Shown piece by piece: positions 48,252 to 59,540 of a DNA stretch of 64,000 nt. The stretch covers positions 596,001 to 660,000 of the forward strand of contig JAMWET010005002.1 of the NCBI GenBank assembly GCA_024036415.1, in the 5' to 3' direction. The position numbers and the translations under genes are program-made. This DNA comes from Prochilodus magdalenae. Lineage: Eukaryota; Chordata; Actinopteri; Characiformes; Prochilodontidae. The stretch's first letter is position 1. Each line of letters opens with the position of its first letter. Below the pieces are notes generated by a model, which worked only from the letters and a program-made list of their open reading frames with translations, was not told the origin of the DNA and searched no databases.

Positions 48252-49835
48252 GTCTGTGTGCAAACAGCCAGTAAACTCACAGAATATGACGTGAGCTATT
48301 AACCACAAACAGTAAGAATGAGCTGTGTACTGGGTATGTACTAGGAAATAGTGCATACATTAATCAGAACAAATAGAGCAGGGTTACAGAAGAGCGGTTA
48401 ACCTCAGGTTATAAAAGTGAATAGAGTACATATACATATAAAGTATGTAATGTTCTAGATATATGCAGGAGCAGCCTTGGTGGACATTACATTAATAAAC
48501 ATATAAAGAGATAAAAATATAACACAACAGGAGAGGTGTGTCTATATCCATAAATGAGCATGTACAACACATTAACAGGAGCTGCAAATGTGTTATGGCT
48601 CTAATAGAAATATAAGGTAGTAATCCGAAATAAAGCCTTCATTCCTCCAGCATGTGAAGTTGGTCTCCGTGTCGCTATGAAAGTGGTTTGTTGTCGTGTT
48701 AAACTCTGTTTGTTTTATTTTTGGTCTGTTTTCCGACATGCTCTGACCGACAGAAACCCAAGGAAGCGTATATATGCAGTGAAACTTCTGATTACTGAAC
48801 TAAAATCCAGCTCTCTTTATTAGATTTCATAGTCTGATTCCTAGGCCTTAATCTGATCTAAAACAAACCTGGATATGCTGTTTACATGATGACTATTTAA
48901 ATAATAAGTGCAGTAAACGAATTGTGATCCTAGTGTGAAGTACATGTAAATAATGCTTCCATTATTTTAATAACGTCATCCCTTTATAGAAATCACATTA
49001 CAGTTATTTTAAAATATATTTTAAAAATAAATGTATTATTCTTTACAAATAAAATGAGTAAAAATCAATTTTCTGTTCACACAAAGTTTGCCTGGAGTCT
49101 GATTGGAGGCAACAAAAATTAAAAAATAAAAAAATAAATAATAAAAAGTAAGAGATCTCTCCAAGCATGTTTAACACCCATGTACGTGAACAGATTACAG
49201 CACCTGTCTCATGCTACAGATGTTAGTAGAGGATAAATCTTTGACCAGTGTTTTATTATTTGAGATTTGTTCTTGGGTAAGAACAGAATCTAGACCCACT
49301 CAGGAGCATAAAGGTGCAGTAACAGCAGGGGGTGAATCTGATGTAGACTTTGTCTTGGGACCTTTCTCAAGAACAAATTCATGACAGACTTTTGGAGCAT
49401 GTTGGTGAAGGAGAACCATTGCCACGTACCCCATTCACTTCCTATGTGCATGTGTTCTCGTTTATCTGTTAAACACTTCTAAGATATTTTGTCTTTTCAC
49501 CACCAAACCTCTCCTCTCTCTCGAGTGAACAGTCATGGTTATGACGTCTTTCCAGACCTCTAGTGCTGATTCATCCATCATCCCTTGCTTTTCTCTCCTA
49601 CACAATACAACACGCTTATTCACTCGTTCCCCGCAGTTGGGAGGAAGTCTTTATTCACGCTTTCTTGACGTCCAGCTTTCAGCAGGGATATTCTAAGCCT
49701 CTCAGTCTTCTTCTGAAAAAAGATCAAAGAAGGAAGCTATTTTAGTCCTTTCATTGTAGTTTCTTAAGAAACCTTTAGAAACTATGAGTGCTCAGTGCAG
49801 GAATAGACCGTGAACCAAACCGCTATTCTTTGTGC

Positions 49836-49885
<50 letters not shown>

Positions 49886-49942
49886 GTATTTCTGTGTGTG
49901 TTCATTATGTCTTGTACTCACAGGTGTGTTTGTGTGTTGCAG
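48252..49942 (+). other. abr: abr intron
   Basis: Mostly unique AT-rich DNA with an A/T-rich run near 49110-49150 and a GT run (49837-49893) about 50 bp before the next exon. No element or further exon is recognised. Confidence 0.9.
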
Positions 49943-50064
49943 GTTCGGCAGCTGGTGAAGGATGGTTTCTTGGTGGAACTGTCTGAAGGTTCTCGTAAAC
50001 TCCGCCATGTTTTCCTCTTCACTGATTTGCTGCTCTGTGCTAAAATGAAGAAGACCGCAGTAGG
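49943..50064 (+). CDS. abr: abr exon: N-terminal half of the PH domain
   Basis: A 122-bp exon that enters in phase 0 and leaves in phase 2. The acceptor is TTGCAG and the donor GG|GTAAGA. The peptide is [20 protein letters not shown] followed by [20 protein letters not shown]. It supplies the first PH strands, including the typical [12 protein letters not shown] segment that forms adjacent beta strands. PH domains next to DH domains bind phosphoinositides and support exchange activity (family knowledge). Its two left-over bases pair with the first base of the 53765 exon to form Gly. Confidence 0.97.
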
Positions 50065-50169
50065 GTAAGATGTACACTAGAGGTGCTTATTTTAATAGAT
50101 TATTATAATCCTTGATTGACCACCATTAGGTTGCGATGAACCACAAACCTAAAATCAAGGACACGACCC

Positions 50170-50453
50170 ATCAAAATATCCACACTGCAACAGAAAGCTC
50201 CAGATTTAAGAAGCAGACTGCCTGCAGGTTTGGTGCTGTCTCCAAAGCAGATGATTGGGTAAAAGGAGTGACTGCATTTGAGCCAAAGACCATAGTGTGA
50301 AGGAAGTAGCAGAATCTGCAGGTGTACGGAGGTGTACAGCCATACAGGTCAATCAGCAGTGGTTAAAATCCCAGTCTACAGGGAATGTTTGTGGAAGTAT
50401 TATGTACTATTAGGTACGTTTCAGTCACAGGTGACTCATTTTTTTTTGTCTTT
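50170..50453 (+). mobile_element. Non-autonomous TIR element (family F, copy 2), left end lost
   Basis: The right terminus GGTGACTCATTTTTTTTTGT matches the ends of 54128-54503 and 6211-6665. The interior reads AKDHSVKEVAESAGV on the + strand, the helix-turn-helix-like segment seen in the other copies, followed by QQWLKSQS. Confidence 0.65.
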
Positions 50454-50739
50454 CTATATACAGTATTGTGGAATGAAACTCCTCAAACTGTGATGGATTA
50501 CTAAAAGTTATATTTGCCCCTCAATTTAAGCCCAGGCTCAAGTGAACATGAACGCTAGTTTTGGCTCAGTGTAGCTCAGTAGCTATGGAAAGCTGCTTCT
50601 TTTCACCACATCCTGCTCACCAAGAGCTATTGTTGACTGGAATATCAAATTAAATTAATATTGTTTTTTAAATGATGGCATTGGCCAAACCATTGTCGTC
50701 TGTCAGTTAATAGTTAATCATTCCCTAACGCACACCCAC

Positions 50740-50795
50740 ACACACACACGCACGCGCACACACACACACACACTCACACACACACACACACCCAC

Positions 50796-50826
<31 letters not shown>
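50740..50826. repeat. (CA)n microsatellite with CG and CT variants
   Basis: About 85 bp of CA units interrupted by CGCACGCG, ACTC and ACCC variants. Confidence 0.95.
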
Positions 50827-51884
50827 AAATATGTTTTATCAATATCCTCTCTGTCTCTTTATTTCCTGCGTTTAGTCTTGCCATCCATCTTTTGCAAATG
50901 AATGCGTTCGTTTACTGGAATGCATCCCCTTTAATTGTCACCCAGCTGTCGTCCTGGCTGGTGTACCCCAGGAGGCACAGGCGGTGATTGATGCTGTCTG
51001 TTACCACGTTACCATGGCCGCAACATTCCCACAAGGATAACACGCATATGTGTGTCTCCATTAGGGGTCGCAAGACTTCAGATGTTTTGAAAGCTGACAG
51101 TTATGTGATGTTATGATGATGGCTGGACTTGAATGAGGACTGAACGCTTTGCAACAAAGCTTTGAAAAACCTGACATTAAAAATCTGTAATGAAGTTAAA
51201 TTCTTTATGTCAGTGGAGCCTTTTCCAGTGTGTGCATTGCTAGCCCTCGGGGAACAGGAGATACATACCCTGGCATCTCAGGCCCACCCTAGGCAGGAGT
51301 CTTGGAGCATCATAGCTTGGAGAAAATTAGAATAACTGACTTCATACGTTACCATATTATTTTGGAGTGTTGTGTTTCCTCTCCAACAACACGTGACTTT
51401 TTGTTGTAGCCTTTTTTATTGTAACGGATATAACAATATTCCGTATTTGATCTTGGAAGCATGGTAGGATAATGGTGAAATATTAGATTGAATCTGAGCT
51501 CCACAGGTCAGTAAAACATGACTATGGACTGCATTGTGTTGACATGCTTCGGGAAACCAGAGATATGGACCAAATTTCCACGTATTGGTCAGACTTAGAT
51601 GATCAACAATGAGTTGCCAGCCTAAAGCGATATCAGCAAACATTAAGGTCGCCTAATCTGTGCAACCCCTAATCAGTCTTTATTATCAAAGTAGTTGAGT
51701 AAAAAAGGCCATTTAACACAATACAGTTTGGTCTGAGGTTTGTTTAGTTTTACACTGAAGCTGAAATGAAGAAATATACCATCTGTTAGCATTGTGCAAG
51801 CTGCGTGCCTTCATCATCATGAACTTGTCTTGAGCCATGCAGAGATCTTGAGTAATCTGAAATAGGTTTTGTTAGGGGTTGTCA

Positions 51885-52020
51885 TATTTGTCCCTGAAGG
51901 GCTGGTATCCTGCTCAGCTGAGTGGTTTGTCCTACTCAAACACACATAATTCAGCACCTCTGTTAACTGCCAGGCTCATTCGGTGTGCTTGAGCAAGAAG
52001 TTTGTGCTGGACCCTGCTGT
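51885..52020. mobile_element. Probable hAT-like MITE remnant
   Basis: CCCTGAAGGGCTGGTATCCT and GTGCTGGACCCTGC bracket a segment with partly self-complementary halves (CACACATAATTCAGCACCTC against CATTCGGTGTGCTTGAGCA). It resembles dispersed fish elements of this type. Ends are uncertain. Confidence 0.4.
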
Positions 52021-52129
52021 ATGATGTACTGCCACTTATAAAAAGGGATCGCATTATGTTGCAGAGCTAAATGACAGTAATAAGAGTTCTCGAAACCTGA
52101 ATTTAGTTGGCCCTTTCGTTTGTTTTATA

Positions 52130-52937
52130 CACTCATCTTCTAAAAAATAGCTGCACAAATAACTGCACCCAGAAGGAATCAGCCAACAGGAATGAAACTT
52201 GGGTGGGTAGATTTTACATTGTAAGACATGTGAATGATTTAGGTTTCATTCTCGGCCGCGGTTGTGACGTAAGCAAGGATGGGGCTTATCACTGTACCTG
52301 ACTGACCCAACAGTCACTATTGTGGACATCCAGTTAGCAGTGATGTCCTTCATGAGTCGCACTGTTAGTGCCAGCATTATTGGCAGATGACTGCACAACG
52401 CAGGACTGCATGCATGCATATTATTACAACGACCACTCCTAACACCACGTCAGTGTAACTAAAGACTGCAATGGTGTGGTGCCAGACTGTCATGGAGTGA
52501 CTCAGAATGGCAGCGGGTCATCTTCAGGGACAAGTCACGTTTTTGTCTTGGTGGACACGACCAACGAATCCGTGTGTGGAGGCAGCGTGGTCAGTGCCCA
52601 CATGAACAGTTTGTTGTCATGGGTCACATGTCCAGAAGGCCTGATGTCGCTCCCCTTCCTTGAGAAAATGTAAGATGTATGGAATGGATTATCACAGGAC
52701 AGCATTAGTAATTGTCTCTCCATGCTGAGACGTCTGGAGTGTTGCACTAGCAAACATGGCAGCCGGATGCCATACTGAGAGACACTGCTTCTGTATGTGT
52801 AACTCAATAAATATTCCCCACATCAGTCTAAATTCATCATCATTTATTGTTCCTGGTAATCTTTATCTTCCCTCCCAATAGCACTGCAATCCCACACTTT
52901 CTTCTGGGTGCAGCTGTTGTTTTGATGATGAGTGTGG
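52130..52937 (+). mobile_element. Tc1-like transposon remnant (family A), both ends present
   Basis: The left end CACTCATCTTCTAAAAAATA after TA, and the right end TTTTGATGATGAGTGTG, are the family A inverted repeats, with sub-terminal TGCACCCAGAAGGAATCAG at the left. The + strand keeps EWQR-type transposase text (WQRVIFRDKSRFCLGGHDQR, near 52510) and a C-terminal piece (WNGLSQDSISN, near 52680). It is about 810 bp long, against roughly 1.5 kb for intact relatives, and has stops. Confidence 0.85.
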
Positions 52938-53764
52938 ATAACAGTATCCAGAGGTTGTGTTGTAAGCTTCTGCTACTGGTTAGCTATGTTAGCCTTGTTC
53001 AGACAGCGTAACAAGACACCAAACGAAAAACAAGACACCGACGAGCTTACCTTTACCTTTAGCTTACCTAGTTTTTTTCCCTTCCTATAGCCAATAGAGC
53101 CAATTGCATCCGTTATTAATTGAGGTTATATCCAATTCGTTGGCTTTAAACCCAGTTCATCTTAACCTTGATCTTAATTTCACTCTAGCTATCACAGCAG
53201 CCGTCTGTGCCCTAATGTTCCGCTCCTGGTTAGAGCAGCTGTTCATCATTAATGGCCATTCTGTGCTGGGCTTTGTTCGACCTACTGAGAGAGCCATTAA
53301 TATTCAGTGTGTTAATTAGAATGAATGAGGGCCATGGTGGCTGTAATTGGCCACTGTGTGTAAGTGGAGATGTTTAATATGCTGATTATATGCTGCTGCA
53401 GTGCCAAGCTGGGCTGTAGTAGTCAGGCCTGAATAGAGATGTATAGGTGTTTGGGGCGTGTTTATATTGGACGTAGCTGTGTTTGGTGCTGTCTGTTGCT
53501 GTGTGGATATTCCCTGGAGATCATAATAGAACACAGTGACTGTTTAATCGCCACACAGGTGTTTTCTGACTAGACTGACATAAAGGTGTGTTTGAGGTGT
53601 GGTCCCTTCTGCTCTGAATGGTCATATTCACACATGGTTTCGTTTCTTTAGATGTGTTTATTAGGAAGGAACTGCAAAGTGTCTGTCCAGGAAACTCTGT
53701 GTTACACTGTGGCTTCTTCCTCACTCTTTCTCTCCTGCTTTCTTGTTTGTCCTGTTCTCCTCAG

Positions 53765-53933
53765 GAGGAATCAGCAGTATGAATGTAAGTGGTACATCTC
53801 TCTGGCTGACCTGGCGTTCCAGACACTGGATGACTCCGACTCCTGCCCGCACGTACAGACCCTTCCTGAGCATGAGATTGAGGAGATGAAGATCAAGATC
53901 TCTGTCATTAAGAGCGAGATCCAGAAAGAAAAG
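53765..53933 (+). CDS. abr: abr exon: PH domain middle strands and helical insert
   Basis: A 169-bp exon that opens with one base completing Gly and ends in phase 0 (AAG|GTACAT). The peptide includes RNQQYECKWYISLADLAFQT, LPEHEIEEMKIKISVIKSEI and QKEK. QQYECKWYI is a PH strand with its conserved Trp. The following acidic and helical portion is the long insert that ABR and BCR carry inside the PH domain (family knowledge). The exon was recognised from its conserved residues and the neighbouring phases. Confidence 0.96.
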
Positions 53934-54127
53934 GTACATAGAGCTGTTCTCTATTTATTCCCACCACAACTCCCAAGCCATCCCAAGTGCCCCCCCAAGC
54001 CACTCCTACTCCTTTATAGTAGTTTTGTGTGGGGCTGTGTGATATAAATTTTTCAGATTTGCCTTTATTTTATAATCTCTTTTAAAATCTATTTAATAAC
54101 GTTAATATTAATAACAGTAATAATACT

Positions 54128-54503
54128 CCCTGGACAAAAAAAAGAGTCAGCCTGCATGTTTAAGGTGGTTGTAAATTCAGACTCCTACAGATGGCACAAG
54201 GATGATGGGGCAGTAAATCTGTGAAGTGTGTGAGTGACGGGATTCATAGATTGAGAGGAGGTGGTGCAGTGCAGCGAATGTCTCGTTCCATGTGTGGAAA
54301 ATGGCTCCAGAGCGGATGTTAATGATTGGCTAAAAGTAGTGACTGCATTTGGGTGGGCCAAAGACCATAATGTGAAGGAAGTAGCTGAATCTGCAGGTGT
54401 ATAGAAGCGTGCAGACATACAGATCTACCAGCAGTGGCTAAAATCCCAGTCTAGAATTAGATATGATTTAGTCACAGGGGACTCACTTTTTGTTTGGTGA
54501 GCT
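54128..54503 (+). mobile_element. Non-autonomous TIR element (family F, copy 3), most complete
   Basis: The left end CTGGACAAAAAAAAGAGTCA is inverted at the right (GGGGACTCACTTTTTGTTTG, then GTGAGC). The + strand keeps DVNDWLKVVTAFG, AKDHNVKEVAESAGV and IYQQWLKSQS with one stop between. The pattern suits an N-terminal helix-turn-helix of a Tc1/mariner-like transposase (inference). Confidence 0.7.
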
Positions 54504-55728
54504 TTCATGAAACGTCTGTAGCACTTTTCAAGAACCCAAAGATCCCCACAGGGGTAATAAAACACTGAACACCAGAAGACACACAGACAAGTAGCTTGTG
54601 AAGAAAAAGAGCTTGTGAAGAGCTTTGTAAGAGCAGAAGTTTAGAACAGGTGAAGTGTGGTTGTGACTGTGTGGAGTGGGAGAGACTAATGCCTGCAAGG
54701 AGAGAGTTACAGTCATTCATACAACTGATGATGAAAGCCTGTACCACATACACAGCAGGAGAACGAGAGAGGAAGGGTTAAATTCACACACTGTTGTTTG
54801 ACCATGGCGGAGATTTAATAATGATGGTCTTTAGTTGAGCTTTAGTGAGTATTACTGTATTTGAAAACGATCATTTCCATTTGAGTGAACTGATAAATCG
54901 CTGTAATACTGGTTGGCTGTATGTGACCTCGTTAACACTTGGCATTAATACACAGTTTCTGTATACGTAATAAAAGACAAACATCCTGTCCCGATCCAGA
55001 GGTTGTCGAGTACGCGTTATCGGATTTGGGCGTGTATGTGTAAACACAATACTGAGCTACATGAGGTCTAAAGTCCATGTGCAACTTTCAGTGATTTATT
55101 TATTTATATATTTGTGAGCTGTATGGTTGCAAGGGGATTTGGACATGGAGTTTACTGCCTGAGAGGGACCGTACGCAGATCTCCCACTGCCTCTGACTGT
55201 TATTTTTTAATGCTACTTGTTTTGTGGGTGCTAAGCGCCCTAGCTAACTCACTTTCTTTGTACCATGAAATGCCTGAAACACTTTTTTCCTTTATTAAGA
55301 GTTATTTTCTAATACTGAGGCCTGTGTTTAAGCCTGTCTTTACTTCACCTACACTGCTGTAACGCACCCTTAGCCTAAATTAAAATGGATCTGGTTAATA
55401 TCTGGATACAAAAGCTATATCATGGATCTGAAAGGCAAGTGTAAACAGGACCTGTGAGTCTGCTCTGTAAATGTCTTCTATAACCCCATTAGCACATGCA
55501 GTTATTTGACATGACAAGGTGACAACAGTGTCCATGTTGGGGTCAACCTATACAATGTACGCCTATAATACATAGCAGCAGAAAAACCAGTAGTGAAAGA
55601 TAACTGCTCACTAACATGACTTAGTTATAAAATATAAATATTGAATATCTAAAATGTAATGCAATAGAATCTAAAATGTAAATATCTGAATATTTTGTAT
55701 AGTGCACCCTGTGATAAATAAAATACAG

Positions 55729-56065
55729 ATGGTTCCACTTCAGAATGCCAGTACTCCTTTATAAGTTTATAAATAGTTTATAAATAGTGCAATAAAATTT
55801 GAAAAGTTATTAATTATCAGTCAGTCAATCAACTAGCTAGCCCTAACCCTATTCTCATTTGGACATATGTTTAGGGTGAGCCCTTATTTTCATTGTAGCT
55901 GAGCATTTACATCTTAAGGGATTGAAAAAGATTAAAATTAAAATAAAAAAAAAAAAGACACTGTAACGGATTATTAATGACTTCAAGGTTTTTAAGACCT
56001 AGTTAATAACTGTTATTAAACCAACCCCTTATTATGGTGGTCTTATTCTAAAGTGGTGTCTATAC
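55729..56065. mobile_element. MITE-like element with imperfect ends
   Basis: The left GGTTCCACTTCAGAATGCCA and the right GGTCTTATTCTAAAGTGGTG are inverted with mismatches. The interior is AT-rich with TTTATAAATAG repeats and an A run at 55944-55955. Confidence 0.55.
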
Positions 56066-57620
56066 GTCGACAGCAATCACACAGGCCTGTTCCAAGCTAT
56101 TGTCTGTTAATCCTCCTCCTGAAATGTGAAGTTTACTGGGACAATTGTAGGGTTTGTGTAGAATGTGTGTGTGTGGGGAATGAGTGAGGTCAAGGGTCAC
56201 AATGGTGTTTACTGTGTTTAGTCTGTTCTAAATTGAGTTAATGAGTTTCTTATATCTGGAAACTGACTTTAACTTGCTAAAAGGTGACAGGGATAATTGC
56301 CGCCGCAATTAGTTTGGGCCAGACTGGCATTGGCCTTAAATGCCTGTTTCTCTTTGTGTGCCCAAGGTTACTTCAGGACAGGCAGGCAACACACAGAGGA
56401 AAGACTGAGGCACAAATTTGGTCATTTTGGTGTGTCCAGAGCACCGGGCTGTTTATTTCAGCAGACACTGACTCTGAGACAGGGGTGTGCTGCTGACAGG
56501 CAGTTCCTCCTGCAAGCCTGCTTTTATTATTGTTTTGAAACAGACCTGTGTGAATTCCCATTGATGAAGGGGTGCTACTGGGAATGAGATCACTCACTTG
56601 GAAGCCTTGTTTCCAGTAAGACCTGTGTAAACAGACACAGTAAGCTAATTGTGCGTCTGTTCACACGCACGTTATGTTCTTGTAAATCACACGCAGTTCA
56701 TTTCAGTCTTAATGGAACAGGGAGGTTTTTTGAGAGTAGAGACAGAATAAACAAATGAAAGAAAAAAACACAGCAGGAAAGAGACAGAACCAATCTGGAG
56801 GTCCCGGAAATTCTGGGACTGAAGTGTGATTACCCCTCCATGTCCAGGCTCCTTCCCACAAGCAGTTGCTTTGTGTAAGTAAGTGTGCTTGTGTTTGCCT
56901 GCTTGTCCTAGTAGGCCTGGACAGCACCTGAAAATAATCAGCATGATGGAATATACCAGGATTAATCATATCACTCCCTCCAGCACACACAAACCTGGTC
57001 CACTGCAGCCTAGACCTGTGTTATGTGTGGTCTTTAGCTTTTATGCTTTTTATCATGAACTGATTCAATCAAAACCTTTAAATGAAATGTAATGGGAATT
57101 ACAGAACTACCCGTAGAAGCTCCTCCTTATGTTTATCTTAATACTTTACTTTATAATTAAAGTAAAGACATCAAACTATAATATAGCACTGATTTATGCA
57201 GTCCACCTTAAAAACCTTTTCAATGAATGGAACTTTACAGGAGGATCAACAGCTTTCTTAACTTGGAGTGTGGGCTGATGTATTACAAGGTTTATTACTA
57301 AGCAGGTTTGGAGAGATTCTATTGGTCGGTCCATCATGAATATTCACTAAACTGAAAGGAGAGCTAGAGCTTTTACACTGTGCAGAAAAGAGATTAAAGT
57401 TTCTACACCACTAAATATATATTAGAGGTGGAGAAATGGAGAGATATGATACTGTGGTACATCAAGAGTATATGTGGTATATCAGGATGTGTACAGTTTC
57501 AGACTCGTCAGCTCTTAAGTGTAAGCCGGTAGAGTCTTTAAGATCACCAACGACATTTATTTGGTTGGGTGTGTCTAAACTTTTGACTGGGATTCTTGAA
57601 AGACTTTGAAGATTGAATCG

Positions 57621-57777
<157 letters not shown>

Positions 57778-57897
57778 CAGTTGCTTCTTTCTTCTATAGA
57801 TAGAAATGACCTTAACAGTAACTTACAGGAATCTTGAACATTAGAAACACCTTCCACAGTGCTCTATCAATTTCAGTTTCTGTTTGTGGTTTAACAG

Positions 57898-58020
57898 AAA
57901 GCGCAGAAAGGTCAGAGCCGCATCGTGGACCGATTGAGGAAGAAGATGAATGAGCAGGAGTCGTGTTTGCTGCTGCACTCGCCAACCATTCCCTTCCGCA
58001 TCCACAGCAAACATGGCAAG
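57898..58020 (+). CDS. abr: abr exon: PH helical insert to next strands
   Basis: Forty-one codons, phase 0 at both ends, acceptor TTTAACAG and donor AAG|GTAACA. The peptide begins [20 protein letters not shown] and ends [14 protein letters not shown]. The basic helical part completes the PH insert, and [10 protein letters not shown] returns to beta structure. Human ABR has a similar [10 protein letters not shown] (recalled). An alternative acceptor choice of a few bases is possible because the upstream residues KEK/KAQK are low in information, but this one keeps length and frame. Confidence 0.95.
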
Positions 58021-58299
58021 GTAACACCCTCCACTACAGAAACAGCTGCATACAGTCCACAGAGATGCCAATTTGATAGGTACTTCTACCCTATTCCAAC
58101 ACTCACTGGCTACTCTTATTAGCAACACTTGCCAAGAAGCTGCAACCACTTTTGATGCTTGCAATACATTCTAAACCAAAGGTGTGACAGGTTGTGCTTT
58201 GGAACTATCCACAGGTGGGTACCACAAGAGGTAGCAGGTGCCATTATTGTGATTGGGTTTAAAAGCAACATTCACAAACAGCTCATTTGTCACTTTGCA

Positions 58300-59000
58300 T
58301 AAAACTGTGTGAGAAAGTGGTACAATGTTTCATCTCCATGACCTTCAATCGCTCAAATGACACTGCATTAAAAAACAATATGCTTCTGTGCATATTGAAT
58401 ATAACCACATGAATATTTTGGCAAACCTTTGACAGTAAACACAGTGGGTCACTGCATCTACAAATGCAAATGAGACTCCACTATGCAACATATACAAATG
58501 CCACCTGGTACTCTGAACTAAAGCTTATCTGAGGTGGACTGATGCAAAGTGTAAACATGTGCCATGATCTGAAGACTCCTTCCAAATTGCTGTAGGAAAT
58601 AATTGACGTTGAGAGAAAAAGGACCATCCCAATTGTTACCAGTGGAGCGACTGTCATGGTATGATAGGTGTTGCTAGGTTACTTGCAAAACTCTGAAGCC
58701 ACCATTAAGGCTAAAGGGTACATAAGCAGCTAGATATGCTACCCTGTAGATGACATTCTGAGGGCAGTCCCTGATTATCAAACCACATTCTGAATGTGCC
58801 AGGATGTCATTTGTTCATAGCAAGAGTGCAGGTGCTAGACTGGCCTGCCTGCATACAGACCTGACCTATCACCCATTAAAAACATATGCACAGGCTGTTG
58901 TGCACAGACACAAGAATGTTTTCTGAAAGATTTTAGATGGAAAGGAGATGTAACAAAGTGGTGATGTCCTCTTTTCAACAATATAGCAGTCATCAAATTT
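58300..59000 (+). mobile_element. Tc1-like transposon remnant (family G)
   Basis: The + strand retains, in shifted frames, RWTDAKCK and SEDSFQIAVG (58533-58600, the region of the first catalytic Asp), an AKGT-like piece at 58710, a CCAxGATGTCATTTG block near 58798, and AGACTGGCCTGCCTG...TCACCCATTAAAAAC (58836-58880), equivalent to the LDWPxxSPxxNxIEN motif. GATGTAACAAAGTGGTGATG near 58947 is the typical 3' end. Many stops. Confidence 0.7.
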
Positions 59001-59242
59001 AGAACAAGTTCATATATATATATATATATATCCCAAAACAATCAAGTAAATTTCTTGAAACATAAAATATCTTGTCTTTGTGCTGTTTTCAATATAGATG
59101 AAAGGTTTAGCGAATCATTACTGGCTGTTTATCTGTCACATTTTTCAGCTTTGCCTGCGCTTGTGGAGTTTCATTGTGCTTTTAAACTCAGACTCCAGTG
59201 CAAGTGCCCTCTGCTACATTTTGATAGCATGTTGTGTTTGTC

Positions 59243-59259
59243 TGCCACTAGAGGGAGCC
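59243..59259 (+). promoter_or_regulatory. Possible CTCF site
   Basis: TGCCACTAGAGGGAGCC matches the CTCF core pattern (CCASYAGRKGGMRS) well. It is an isolated motif match only. Confidence 0.4.
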
Positions 59260-59285
59260 ATTGCTTATCTTTTGTTCATCACTGG

Positions 59286-59366
<81 letters not shown>

Positions 59367-59410
59367 CTCTCCCGCTCTCTCTGTCTCTCTCTCTCTCCCG
59401 CTCTCTCTGT
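59286..59410. repeat. (CT)n microsatellite abutting an acceptor
   Basis: About 125 bp of CT with CTGT and CCCGCT interruptions. It ends about 12 bp before the 59422 acceptor AG and likely acts as its pyrimidine tract. Confidence 0.95.
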
Positions 59411-59422
59411 CCCCAATTGCAG

Positions 59423-59498
59423 AGTTACTTGTTCCTGCTGTCCTCAGATTATGAGAGGTCAGAATGGAGGGAGAGCATTCAGAAGCTCCAGAAAAAAG
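59423..59498 (+). CDS. abr: abr exon: last PH strand and C-terminal helix
   Basis: A 76-bp exon, phase 0 in and phase 1 out, acceptor AATTGCAG and donor AAAG|GTCAGG. The peptide is [20 protein letters not shown] followed by KLQKK, with Asp completed in the next exon. [17 protein letters not shown] is the amphipathic C-terminal PH helix with its near-invariant Trp. The exon is flanked by a CT run upstream and by a CA run 11 bp downstream (59510-59539), so the donor GTCAGG, which is weaker than others here, may be influenced by the repeat (inference). Confidence 0.96.
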
Positions 59499-59506
59499 GT
59501 CAGGGT

Positions 59507-59540
<34 letters not shown>

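Larger units (their letters stand above)
50065..53764 (+). other. abr: abr intron
   Basis: Contains a family F element, a CA run (50740-50826), a possible MITE remnant (51885-52020) and a family A Tc1 copy. Bases 50880-51880 and 52950-53760 hold no recognised element, though 53180-53400 is rich in ATTA motifs (see findings). Confidence 0.9.
58021..59422 (+). other. abr: abr intron
   Basis: About half is a decayed Tc1-like element (58300-59000). A possible CTCF site (59243) and a CT run follow. Bases 58021-58290 show nothing recognised. Confidence 0.9.
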
